A stretch of 64,000 bases of DNA from Nitratireductor sp. GTDB taxonomy: Bacteria > Pseudomonadota > Alphaproteobacteria > Rhizobiales > Rhizobiaceae. The position numbers were made by a program, and so were the translations under genes. The stretch's first letter is position 1; each line of letters starts with the position of its first letter. Positions 33,450 to 41,933 of the stretch are shown one piece after another. The notes under the pieces were generated by a model. It saw only the letters and a program-made list of their open reading frames with translations. It did not search any database and had not been told where the DNA came from. Location: assembly GCA_020637805.1 (NCBI GenBank), contig JACKJU010000001.1:1-64000 (forward strand), given 5' to 3'.

Positions 33450-35366
33450 TCATTCACCCGCGTACCACCATACAGGATATCGGTTTCCGTAGAGAGGGGT
33501 CGTTTCGGGATGTGTAACGCGTGACCAGCGCGCGACCCATTCGCCGTTCACGTGGAAAAGCGGAACAACGTAGAACCCGGAAAGAAGCAGCCGGTCCATC
33601 ACGCGCACGGCCGAGATGAAATCCTCTTCGCTTCTTGATGACAAAATCCGGTTGATTGCGGCGTCAACCGCCGGGTCGGAAACCCCGGCGTAGTTGAAAC
33701 TGCCAGGGATATCCCGGGATTTGCTTCCCCATCGCCAGGTCTGCTCGGCACCCGGCGAAAGCGAGGCAGAATAGGCGCCGACAATCATGTCGTAGTCAAA
33801 ATCCTGAAGGCGGCGCTGGTATTGCGCATCGTCGGTTCCGCGAATGTCGACCTTGATGCCAAGGCGCGACAGGGTTCGCTGGTAGGCTAGAGCCAGTTTC
33901 TCCTCGTCGAGGTTCTTGGTCATGATCTCGAAGGCGAGCTGTTTGCCGTCCGGTCCGGTCAGGCTGCCGCTCTGACGTTCATAGCCGGCTTTCTTGAGAA
34001 TGGTGAACGCCTCGCGCAGGATCTTGCGGTCCGCTCCACTGCCGTCAGAAACAGGCAATCGCCATGTGCCGTCCATTATGGATTCGGGAACCTGGCCGGG
34101 ATAGCCAGCCAGAAAGGCGCGTTCGGCATCGCTTGCCGGATGCCCGACTGCGGAGAGTTTCGAACCGTCCCAGAAACTCTCTGTGCGGCTGTATTTCCCG
34201 AAAAACAGGTTCTTGTTGATCGACTCGAAGTCGAACAGCATGGAAAGCGCCTCTCGCACATTCCTGTCGGCGAAAACCGGTCTGCGCGTGTTGAAGATGA
34301 ACGCCATCATGTTTTCCGGCGCGCCGCTGATGAATTCCTCCTTGACCACGCGTCCGTCTGTCACTGCGGGAAAGTCGTAGGCGCGCTCCCATGAAGCGGG
34401 GTTGTTGTCGGCAAACACATCGATCAGCCCCTTCTTGAAAGCCTCGAAGAGCGAATTCTGCTGGCGGAAATACTCGACCGAGATGCGTTCGAAATTGTCA
34501 AAGCCGCGCTTTACCGGCAGGTCCTTGCCCCAGTAGTCGTCGCGCTTCTTGTAGGTAATGTTTTTTCCGGCATCCATTTTCTCGATCAGGTAGGGGCCGG
34601 AGCCAAGAGGTGGCGTCAACGTGGAAGCGTCGAAATTATCGACGTCCGTCGCGTGTCTTGGGAGCACGGGGGTAAAACCGGCAATCAGCAGCGGGAATTC
34701 GCGGTCGGAGGTTTCGTTGAAGGTGAACTTGACGGTTTGCGGTCCGGTCTTTTCGATCTTCTCGATGCGGCTCGAACGGCTCGAGAAAGGCGGCCGACCC
34801 TTCTTCGTCAGGATGTCATAGGTGAATATGACGTCTTCGGGCGTGACCGGTGTGCCGTCCGACCATTTTGCCTTGTCGTTGAGATGAAATTCGATCCAGG
34901 AGCGGTCGTCGGGCATGCGTGCGCCATCGGCAAGCAGGCCGTAAAGTGTGAAAGGTTCGTCGCGGCTGCGGAACATCAGGCTTTCGAAGATCATGTTGCC
35001 GAAAACCGGCTCCCACATTCCGCGCGCCGTGGTGCGCATGCTGTTCAGAATGAACGGATTGAGAGAGTCGTAGGTTCCGATCACGCCATGGGTGAGCGTT
35101 CCGCCTTTTGGTGCTTCCGGGTTCGCATAGGAAAGATGGGTGTAGTCTGCAGGAAGTGCAGGCTCACCATACATCGTGATGGCATGCCTGAATGGCGGAT
35201 CTTCCTGAGCATCCGCCAAACCGGGTAATAGAAACGTCAGTCCGGCAATCAAGCAGCATGCCACCCAGCTAGCGGATATCCCGAACCTGCTCCCATGTCC
35301 TCGAAAGGCGGCAGTCATCTTGCCAAACATCTGGAAGGCGATCTCGATCATCGGCGTCAGTCCCAT
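33450..35366 (-). CDS. Peptide/microcin C-type ABC transporter substrate-binding protein (YejA-like)
   Basis: A periplasmic SBP_bac_5 protein of 638 residues. A signal segment (WVACCLIAGLTFLLPGLADA) follows about 30 basic N-terminal residues. Family features are HAITMYGEPALPADYTHLSYANP, GGTLTHGVIGTYDSLNPF and WEPVFGNMIFESLMFR, which are characteristic of the YejA branch that binds oligopeptides. No permease or ATPase genes accompany it here, although YejBEF normally do. Alternative in-frame starts at 35351 and 35321 would shorten the lead before the signal. The DsbA-like gene follows immediately. Confidence 0.9.
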   Translation of the reverse strand: MGLTPMIEIAFQMFGKMTAAFRGHGSRFGISASWVACCLIAGLTFLLPGLADAQEDPPFRHAITMYGEPALPADYTHLSYANPEAPKGGTLTHGVIGTYDSLNPFILNSMRTTARGMWEPVFGNMIFESLMFRSRDEPFTLYGLLADGARMPDDRSWIEFHLNDKAKWSDGTPVTPEDVIFTYDILTKKGRPPFSSRSSRIEKIEKTGPQTVKFTFNETSDREFPLLIAGFTPVLPRHATDVDNFDASTLTPPLGSGPYLIEKMDAGKNITYKKRDDYWGKDLPVKRGFDNFERISVEYFRQQNSLFEAFKKGLIDVFADNNPASWERAYDFPAVTDGRVVKEEFISGAPENMMAFIFNTRRPVFADRNVREALSMLFDFESINKNLFFGKYSRTESFWDGSKLSAVGHPASDAERAFLAGYPGQVPESIMDGTWRLPVSDGSGADRKILREAFTILKKAGYERQSGSLTGPDGKQLAFEIMTKNLDEEKLALAYQRTLSRLGIKVDIRGTDDAQYQRRLQDFDYDMIVGAYSASLSPGAEQTWRWGSKSRDIPGSFNYAGVSDPAVDAAINRILSSRSEEDFISAVRVMDRLLLSGFYVVPLFHVNGEWVARWSRVTHPETTPLYGNRYPVWWYAGE

Positions 35367-35724
35367 TGTATTCGCGCTCCGGTCACAATCCGATCCGATT
35401 CCGGCGAATCTGTGCTGGATTAACGACTAGCACAGGCTTGGCCAATTTTCAGGATGGCCCGAATTTCCACGCACTCACGGGTATTGGCGCAGGCATGGGC
35501 CTGGGGCACATAATGACGCAGCCGGTGTGGCCATACTTAAAAGTGCCCTTTTCCTGCCAAATTTCTGGTATCGAAGGTCTCGCGACACGGAAGCCTGCGC
35601 CCAGGCAACCGGAAACATATGCGTTGCGGCAGGGGAGTGGGGGTTGCGCCGCCATTTCGTGCGGCTATAACCACTTCGGATGCGGTGAGACCGCAACAGA
35701 GGTATTTCACGCGAAAGGCGTTTC
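35367..35724. other. Intergenic region between the YejA-like and IalB genes
   Basis: About 360 bases between divergent genes, so it should hold both promoters. Short frames here show no family resemblance. No repeat or RNA element was recognised. Confidence 0.4.
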
Positions 35725-36360
35725 ATGGCTATTTTCAAGAAATCCGTTCCGGCAGCGGCCACTGCGCTGTTCCTGGCCGGTCAGTTTGCCACGGCAGTTC
35801 CCGCGCTGGCCCAGAATGCCACTGCCGGCGGACGTCCGGCTGGCTGGTTCAAGGTGTGCGCCAAGCAGGAAGACGACGAGATATGCAATGTCCAGTACCA
35901 GGCGATTGCCGGCACGGGCCAGGTCATCACGTCGATCAACCTGATCGAGCGCAAGGGCAAGAATCCCGCGCGGCTTTTCCAGGTGACCGTTCCTTCGGGC
36001 CGCATGATACCTCCTGGCATCACGCTCAAGGTAGATGACAAGCAAGGTGCCAAGATCCCCTATGCATATTGCTTCCCGCAGAGCTGCGTTGCCGAGGTCA
36101 AACTCGACGACAACTTGGTGAAGGTGCTCAAGGGTGGTGGCAAGCTGACCGTCATGTCCGTGAACTTCCAGGCCAAGGAAAATCCGATCGACGTCACGCT
36201 GGAAGGCTTCACTGCCGCTTTCGATGGTCCGCCGCTCAAGCAGGACGAATTGAAGACGCGCCAGGAAGAACTGCAGAAGCAGCTCCAGGAAAAAGCGGCT
36301 GAAACCCGCAAGAAGCTTCAGGACGCACAGGACGCAGCCAAGGAAGGCTCGGCGAACTGA
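35725..36360 (+). CDS. Invasion-associated locus B (IalB) family protein
   Basis: A 211-residue exported protein with signal peptide MAIFKKSVPAAATALFLAGQ...ALA. The IalB domain spans about 30-175, with WFKVCAKQEDDEICNVQYQ, IPYAYCFPQSCVAEV and VMSVNFQAKENPIDVTLEGFTAAFDG. Four cysteines probably form two disulfides. The C-terminal 35 residues are a charged helix (EELQKQLQEKAAETRKKLQ). IalB was named in Bartonella for red-cell invasion, but homologues are general in free-living Rhizobiales and the function is unknown. GAAAGG precedes ATG. It ends at a bidirectional terminator shared with hspQ. Confidence 0.9.
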   Translation: MAIFKKSVPAAATALFLAGQFATAVPALAQNATAGGRPAGWFKVCAKQEDDEICNVQYQAIAGTGQVITSINLIERKGKNPARLFQVTVPSGRMIPPGITLKVDDKQGAKIPYAYCFPQSCVAEVKLDDNLVKVLKGGGKLTVMSVNFQAKENPIDVTLEGFTAAFDGPPLKQDELKTRQEELQKQLQEKAAETRKKLQDAQDAAKEGSAN

Positions 36361-36395
36361 TATCCGGGCTGAACTGGTTTCATATATACAAACAA

Positions 36396-36427
36396 GAAAA
36401 CCGGCTGCCTCGGCAGCCGGTTTTTTG
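36396..36427. terminator. Bidirectional terminator between ialB-like gene and hspQ
   Basis: AAAACCGGCTGCC-TCGG-CAGCCGGTTTTTT has an A-run before and a T-run after the stem, so it can end both the plus-strand IalB gene and the minus-strand hspQ. Confidence 0.85.
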
Positions 36428-36483
36428 CGTTTGAAGGTCAACCGGCTACAGGTGGCGGGACCCAACTTTCCAAGGGCTGGACT

Positions 36484-36825
36484 CTAATTGCTCAGTGTTT
36501 CTCGTGACCGGTAATCACCGTCCGGGAGCTGTTCGAATACCTCGTCGACCTGCGGGTGGCGCACCGGCGCGCGATTCTCATCGACCAGCAGGTTCTGCTC
36601 CGAAACATAGGCGATGTATTCCGAGTCCGCGTTTTCGGCAAACAGATGATAGAAGGGCTGGTCGCGGCGAGGGCGGATGTCCTCCGGAATCGACTCGTAC
36701 CACTCCTCGGTGTTGGAGAATTCCGGATCGACGTCGAAGATCACTCCCCGAAACGGGAAAAACCGGTGACGCACCAACTGACCGATGTGAAACTTTGCCG
36801 AACTGATCTGGAGCTTTGCGCTCAT
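36484..36825 (-). CDS. hspQ: Heat shock protein HspQ (YccV-like)
   Basis: A 113-residue protein of the HspQ/hemimethylated-DNA-binding family, known in enterobacteria as a small heat-shock protein and Lon specificity factor. Family residues are KFHIGQLVRHRFFPFRGVIFDVDPEF, QPFYHLFAEN and YVSEQNL. ATG at 36825 (MSAKLQISSAKF) follows GGAGAAGG; a longer frame begins seven codons upstream. It is a single gene convergent with the IalB gene and divergent from an AEC carrier. Confidence 0.92.
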   Translation of the reverse strand: MSAKLQISSAKFHIGQLVRHRFFPFRGVIFDVDPEFSNTEEWYESIPEDIRPRRDQPFYHLFAENADSEYIAYVSEQNLLVDENRAPVRHPQVDEVFEQLPDGDYRSRETLSN

Positions 36826-37029
36826 TGAACCTTCTCCTTTGATCATACAGGATAATTGCTGGATGAAGATAATTCCAGTCCATCAAACGTATGGGATAGA
36901 CCGGCTTCGGCGCAGCGTTGGATTGGTATTGCTGGCAGGAACGTGCGGATTGCACCGCGTGGCCGGATAACATAGTTGTTGCGATGCATGGCGGCTTGAG
37001 TTGCCGGAAATATTCGAAAGAGGCATCAA

Positions 37030-37977
37030 GTGCTTGGCGTAATCGAACTGGTGGTACCGCTATTCGGGCTTATTTTCCTCGGATATGCTGCGGGACGCAT
37101 CGTGAAGCTGCCCATCGAGGGCCTCGCCTGGATGAATTTCTTCATCGTGTACGTTGCGCTGCCGGCAATGTTCTACCTGCTCCTGTCCAAGACACCGCTG
37201 GAACAGTTCGCCAATCTGGGTTTCATTGCGGTCACCACATTCTGCACGCTGGCAATCTTTTCGGTCACATTCGTCATTGCGGGCCTTCGTAACGGCGGCA
37301 ATGTGGCCGAATCGACCATACAGGGTTTTGCCGGCGCCTATGGCAATATCGGCTATATGGGGCCACCACTTGCACTGGCGGCATTCGGTCCCGAATCGGC
37401 GGTTCCGGTCGCGTTGATATTCTGTTTCGACAATTCGCTGCACTTCACCATGGGACCTTTGCTCATGGGTTTGCATTCCGGCGAAAAGGCTGGTGCGGGC
37501 AGGCTGGCGCTGCAGGTGCTGAAGAAGATTTTCACACACCCCTTCATATTGGCGACCATTGCGGGTGTGGCAGGCGCTGCGCTTCGCATCGACCTTCCCG
37601 ATTCCGCCAACAAGCTCCTGCAGTTTCTTGGGGGAGCAGCGGCTCCCAGCGCATTGTTCGCGATGGGCGTGACGGCCGCACTGCGGCCCTTGAAACGCGT
37701 TCCGATGGAACTCGGCTACCTGGTACCCATCAAACTGGTCGTCCACCCTGTACTTGTCTATGTGCTGGTCAAGCTGCTGGTTCCGGGTGTGGAACCGATT
37801 TGGCTGCACACGGCGGTCATGATGGCTGCACTTCCCAGCGCCACCAATGTGTTCGTGATCGCCCAGCAATACGGAATCTGGCAGGAGCGGGCCTCGAGTG
37901 CGGTCGTCATTTCGACGCTGGCGGCAACATTAACCGTCACCGGCTATCTCTATCTCGTGCAGGCCGGTTACCTGTGA
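37030..37977 (+). CDS. AEC family transporter (auxin efflux carrier-type permease)
   Basis: Inner-membrane protein of 315 residues with about ten hydrophobic segments. The N-terminal GLIFLGYAAGRIVKLP and WMNFFIVYVALPAMFYLL, the broken-helix region GFAGAYGNIGYMGPPLALAAFG and ALPSATNVFVIAQQYG are typical of bacterial AEC/MdcF-like carriers. These move dicarboxylates or malonate in some species; the substrate here is unknown. The start is GTG at 37030 with AAAGAGG upstream. It converges with the UbiH-family gene, three bases apart. Confidence 0.9.
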   Translation: MLGVIELVVPLFGLIFLGYAAGRIVKLPIEGLAWMNFFIVYVALPAMFYLLLSKTPLEQFANLGFIAVTTFCTLAIFSVTFVIAGLRNGGNVAESTIQGFAGAYGNIGYMGPPLALAAFGPESAVPVALIFCFDNSLHFTMGPLLMGLHSGEKAGAGRLALQVLKKIFTHPFILATIAGVAGAALRIDLPDSANKLLQFLGGAAAPSALFAMGVTAALRPLKRVPMELGYLVPIKLVVHPVLVYVLVKLLVPGVEPIWLHTAVMMAALPSATNVFVIAQQYGIWQERASSAVVISTLAATLTVTGYLYLVQAGYL

Positions 37978-37980
37978 CGT

Positions 37981-39246
37981 TCAGGAAGCGTCTCGCCTGC
38001 GCCCGATGGATTGCCTGACCCGGCCAAACGGATCGGCACCGCGCAATCCGCTCCCGGCCACGGCTCCTTCGCGCATGGCGAAGCGGCGTAACGGGCCGAA
38101 AGAGGAAAGGGCGGCAATGCCGAGACTGCGCAAGACCTGTACGGGCAGGTAGGGCGAGAGGAGCGAGCGGTTGAGCAGGTCCACTGAAGCGGTTCTTGCG
38201 TGGACGTCGCCACGCCGCCGTGCATCGTATTGGCGAACAATGACAGGAACGCGCTCCGACAATTGCTCTTTCCCGCGGATTCCGCTGGTAAGCCCGGTAA
38301 GCGTTGCGACATCGCGAAGGCTGAGATTGTAGCCCTGCGCCCCGATCGGGGGGAAGACATGGGATGTTTCCCCGACCAGAACAGTGCGGCCCACGGCGAA
38401 TTTTTCGGCCATCATGCCTGAGAGAGCAAACTTCTGGAGTTTGCCATCGACCTCGACCTTTCCGAGTATCGATTGCATGCGCCGTTCGAGTTCGAGATTG
38501 AGCGTCTCGCGGTCCAGCTCCATCAATCGTTCGGCCCCAGAGGCGTCCTCGACACAGACAAGGCTGGAGCGCCTGTCACCCAGTGGTACGAGCGTGAAGG
38601 GGCCGGTAGGCGTATGGAATTCGGTCGATATGTCGTTGTGGGGCAGGGTGTGACGCAGGTTGCAGACGACTGCGACCTGGGGATAGCTCCAGTTTCGGAC
38701 GCCGATCCCTGCCGACTGCCTGACAATGGAGTTGCGCCCATCGGCAGCGACCACGAGGGCAGCATGGACTTTGGCGCCGCCCAGGAGCGTAACCGCTGCG
38801 TTCCCGCCTTCTTCGGTCAGACCGGTCACGGGTTCTTCGATGATGTGCACGTTTTCAATTCCGGAAAGCGCCTCGCGGATGGCCTGCAGCAGTCCGGCAT
38901 TTGCGACATTGTAGCCAAAGGCATCCAAACCGATTTCCTGCGCCCTGAAATCGGCCTGGGGCGCACGCAGCAGCCTGCCCGTGGCGTCGATGAGGCGCAT
39001 GATACGCAATGCGTGCGCGTCAGGCTCGATGCGGTCCCAGACGCCAAGGCTCTCAAGCAGATTTACCGAGTCTCCCAGCAGCGCGGTCGTCCGGCCATCG
39101 GTAGTGGGGGCAGGGGGCGCAGCAAGAACGACATCGTGACCCTGGCTTCCAAGAGCCAGAGCAGCGGTAAGTCCGGCAAGCCCGCCGCCTGCCACCAGGA
39201 TACCGGTTTCAATGTCTTGACGTTTCATTTCAGCCCTGTCCGGCAT
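37981..39246 (-). CDS. UbiH/UbiF-family FAD-dependent monooxygenase
   Basis: A 421-residue flavoprotein, probably hydroxylating the benzoquinone ring in ubiquinone synthesis at the inner membrane. The N-terminal Rossmann motif is VAGGGLAGLTAALALG. VVAADGRNSIVRQ is the DG motif, and GETSHVFPPIGAQGYNLSLRD is the C-terminal FAD-binding segment typical of UbiH relatives. ATG at 39246 has GGAG upstream; ATG at 39228 (MKRQDIETG) is nearly as likely. The ring position it hydroxylates cannot be told from sequence, since alphaproteobacterial UbiL/UbiM members vary. Confidence 0.88.
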   Translation of the reverse strand: MPDRAEMKRQDIETGILVAGGGLAGLTAALALGSQGHDVVLAAPPAPTTDGRTTALLGDSVNLLESLGVWDRIEPDAHALRIMRLIDATGRLLRAPQADFRAQEIGLDAFGYNVANAGLLQAIREALSGIENVHIIEEPVTGLTEEGGNAAVTLLGGAKVHAALVVAADGRNSIVRQSAGIGVRNWSYPQVAVVCNLRHTLPHNDISTEFHTPTGPFTLVPLGDRRSSLVCVEDASGAERLMELDRETLNLELERRMQSILGKVEVDGKLQKFALSGMMAEKFAVGRTVLVGETSHVFPPIGAQGYNLSLRDVATLTGLTSGIRGKEQLSERVPVIVRQYDARRRGDVHARTASVDLLNRSLLSPYLPVQVLRSLGIAALSSFGPLRRFAMREGAVAGSGLRGADPFGRVRQSIGRRRDAS

Positions 39247-39526
39247 TGCATCGCTCCGTCTGCACCATCGATCCACATGTAGTGCGAAAGCGGTTCACCG
39301 GCAATACGGCACATTGACCATCATCGGCCGGGGCCGGCAATCGCGCGCATGTCTTGACGGGCTGGATTGGTGGGCAGGTTTTGACGGAATGGCGGCCCAA
39401 TGGCTGCTTGCAACGATTGGGCGGTCATGCCAGAACCGAAAAACGGCTACCAGACAGCCAGAACCTACTGGCCAGATAACGATTGATGTCGGAAAACAGT
39501 CAGGCGGACACTTCGGGGGAACAGGT

Positions 39527-40231
39527 TTGTTCGGTCTTTCCAGGGATGCCCTTTGGGCGTTCGGCGTTCACATTCTAACTGCCTCGGGCGCCTTTCTGGC
39601 ATTCCTGTCACTGGTGGCCGCTGCCGAGAGCCGCTTCACCGCTGCATTCCTGTGGCTCGGTGCGGCCCTGCTGGTGGATGGTGTAGACGGGCCGCTTGCG
39701 CGCAAGCTCGAGGTCAAGGTCTGGTGGCCGCACTGGTCGGGCGACATGCTCGACTCGGTAATCGACTATGTCACCTACGTGATGATCCCGGCCTTCATCC
39801 TCTATCAGAGCGGCCTTCTGGGAAAGTATACGTCCTTCCTCGCCGCCGCGCTGATCGTCATTACCAGCGCGATCTACTACGCCGATACGCGGATGAAGAC
39901 CGAGCATTACGGCTTCAAGGGTTTCCCCGTTTGCTGGAACATGGTCGTCTTCACCCTGATGATCAGTTCTCCCTCCGAGTGGTTTTCGCTGGCCGTGGTG
40001 GTGGTGACTGCAGCGCTCACTTTCGCGCCGGTGATCTTCGTGCATCCCGTGAGGGTGAAGATACTGCGCCCGCTGACCCTGACAGTTTCGGCATTGTGGG
40101 CGGCAGGCGCGTTGATCGCCTTGTTCTACGATCTTCATGCGCCAATGTGGGCCGATGTCATGATACTGGCGAGCGGGGCCTACCTGTTCCTGATCGGGGC
40201 AGTGCTCCAGGCCATGGGCAAGCTGCAATAG
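39527..40231 (+). CDS. pcs: Phosphatidylcholine synthase
   Basis: Inner-membrane CDP-alcohol phosphatidyltransferase that condenses CDP-diacylglycerol with choline to form phosphatidylcholine, a Rhizobiales membrane lipid. The active-site motif D-G-x2-A-R-x8-G-x3-D-x3-D is seen from DGVDGPLARKLEVK to GDMLDSVIDYV. Other family cores are VHILTASGAFLAFLSLVAAAE, YYADTRMKTEHYGFKGFP and HPVRVKILRPL. The start is uncertain. TTG at 39527, after GGGGGA, gives 234 residues, close to the usual 240. ATGs at 39314 and 39389 give long non-homologous leads. Confidence 0.92.
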   Translation: MFGLSRDALWAFGVHILTASGAFLAFLSLVAAAESRFTAAFLWLGAALLVDGVDGPLARKLEVKVWWPHWSGDMLDSVIDYVTYVMIPAFILYQSGLLGKYTSFLAAALIVITSAIYYADTRMKTEHYGFKGFPVCWNMVVFTLMISSPSEWFSLAVVVVTAALTFAPVIFVHPVRVKILRPLTLTVSALWAAGALIALFYDLHAPMWADVMILASGAYLFLIGAVLQAMGKLQ

Positions 40232-40413
40232 CGCCTTTGGGCCGCATCCCTGTAGTTAACCCTAATCATTGGTTAAGCTTGCGTTTCGATACGTTTAATG
40301 AGAAGTTAATCGCGATCCACGGAGTGCTCCCGGTGGTTTCCGGTTAGATGCACTTCGCACTTTTGGTTTTCCGTGAACTCGTTTGGGACGGGGTATCATG
40401 GGGATACGACCAG

Positions 40414-40445
40414 CCGCCCGGTCTTCATGGCCGGGCGGTTTTTTC
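40414..40445 (+). terminator. Strong terminator between pcs and the rhomboid gene
   Basis: CCGCCCGG-TCTTCATGG-CCGGGCGG followed by six T. It lies 183 bases after the pcs stop, which is far for a simple pcs terminator, and 60 bases before the rhomboid start. A small hairpin (GTATC-ATGGG-GATAC, 40393-40407) precedes it. Confidence 0.85.
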
Positions 40446-40507
40446 TTGCCTTTGGCGCAGGTGCACGCCACATCATGCGCCCATGAAACGCATCGGTAAG
40501 ACCTGAC

Positions 40508-41308
40508 ATGAACGCGAACGAGACGGATGGCGCAACGCGGCATGACCCGTGGGTGGAGGACGCTCTGGAGCGGCGGCGACAGCCCGAGAAGGAGCCGGTA
40601 TTCAATCTGCCGGCCATCATTCTTGCGCTGGCGGCGGTGATGGTGGCCATCCACGTCATACGGGTCTATTTCGTCAGTCAGGACGGCAACTACACGCTTC
40701 TACTGCTGTTTGCCTTCATCCCGAAGGCCTATGCAGGTATGGGAGCGGGTTTTCCCTATCCCTATGCGCTTTTCTGGACACCGGTAACCTACAGCTTCCT
40801 GCATGCGGACTGGATCCACCTGTCCATGAACCTGTTGTGGATGATCGCGTTTGGCACTCCGGTTGCCAGGCGCCTGGGTGCAGGCCGTTTTCTCGCCTTG
40901 TCAGCGCTCTGCAGCGTCTGCGGAGCGGGGCTGCACTACGTGCTGTTTGCCAACGACCTTGTTCCTGTAATCGGCGCATCTGCTGCCGTTTCCGGTTACA
41001 TGGGTGCTGCGGCACGTTTTGCCTTCAACATCCCGGCAGCCAGGTACGGCCCCGGCATGTTCCGCCACGATGGCCCGGCTCTTGGCCTGATCGAGTCGTT
41101 CTCAAACCGCAAATTCCTGATTTTTCTCGGCGTGTGGATGGTGATGAACCTGATATTCGGAACAGGAGCCGTCCCGATTGCCGGAGAAAATGTCCAGGTT
41201 GCATGGCAGGCGCATATTGGCGGTTTTCTTGCCGGCCTTCTGTTCTTCTCGGTTTTCGATCCGATCGGGAAGGGGCCCGCTGGCAGGCGGGCAGACGAAA
41301 GGGCCTGA
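40508..41308 (+). CDS. Rhomboid family intramembrane serine protease
   Basis: Inner-membrane protease of 266 residues. HLSMNLLW (His104, Asn108) gives the oxyanion-side motif, GASAAVSGYMG carries the catalytic Ser158 (G-x-S-x), and QAHIGGFLAG carries catalytic His236. Six to seven membrane segments are visible, with a 30-residue charged cytosolic N-terminus. The substrate is unknown. The ribosome site (GGTAAG) is modest. The next gene on the same strand is a CBS-domain protein 166 bp away. Confidence 0.92.
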   Translation: MNANETDGATRHDPWVEDALERRRQPEKEPVFNLPAIILALAAVMVAIHVIRVYFVSQDGNYTLLLLFAFIPKAYAGMGAGFPYPYALFWTPVTYSFLHADWIHLSMNLLWMIAFGTPVARRLGAGRFLALSALCSVCGAGLHYVLFANDLVPVIGASAAVSGYMGAAARFAFNIPAARYGPGMFRHDGPALGLIESFSNRKFLIFLGVWMVMNLIFGTGAVPIAGENVQVAWQAHIGGFLAGLLFFSVFDPIGKGPAGRRADERA

Positions 41309-41474
41309 GGGCTGCGAAAGTCCCGACCTTGCCAAAAACCGGCTTCCGGTACATCATTTGACGCCAAGGCCATGCCGCGCACGCTTGCGCGGAAGGGGGG
41401 AAGAAGCCGCAGAATGCAATTCGGCCGGGAGTTGCGAGAGGCAGGTGCCGGTCAAACATGGAGGAGCATGCGAA

Positions 41475-41903
41475 ATGATTGTATCCCACATTCTTTCAGG
41501 CAAGGGCAGCAACGTGCTGACGTCCGGTCCCCAGGCGACGATCGCAGATGTTGCTTCCACACTGGCCGACAACAAGATCGGTGCACTGGTTGTCGTCGAG
41601 GACGACGGCTCCGTTTGCGGGATTGTCTCGGAACGCGACGTGGTTCGTCAGATCGCGGCGCGCGGGCCGGACGCCCTCAACCTTCCCTGCTCGGTCTGCA
41701 TGACCCGCAAGGTCGTCTCCTGTTCGGAAGAAGAAACCATCGATTCGGTAATGGGAAAGATGAGCGAAGGCCGATTCCGGCACCTGCCCGTTATTCGCGA
41801 TGGCAGGCTCGCCGGGATCATTTCCATTGGCGACGTCGTCAAGAACAAGATCGAACAGGCTGAACGCGACGCCGAGGAACTCAAGCGTTACATCGCCGGC
41901 TGA
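41475..41903 (+). CDS. CBS-domain protein (two tandem CBS motifs)
   Basis: A 142-residue cytosolic protein consisting of one Bateman pair: CBS1 about residues 10-65 (TIADVASTLADNKIGALVVVEDDG, GIVSERDVVRQIA) and CBS2 about 75-130 (VMGKMSEGRFRHLPVIRDGRLAGIISIGDVVK). Such stand-alone pairs bind adenine nucleotides and regulate partners that are not identifiable here. ATG at 41475 follows GGAGG; the frame is open far upstream but without homology. It converges with the patatin gene. Confidence 0.92.
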   Translation: MIVSHILSGKGSNVLTSGPQATIADVASTLADNKIGALVVVEDDGSVCGIVSERDVVRQIAARGPDALNLPCSVCMTRKVVSCSEEETIDSVMGKMSEGRFRHLPVIRDGRLAGIISIGDVVKNKIEQAERDAEELKRYIAG

Positions 41904-41933
41904 TTGTCCCGCTGCCCGCAAGGGCAGTGGCTT

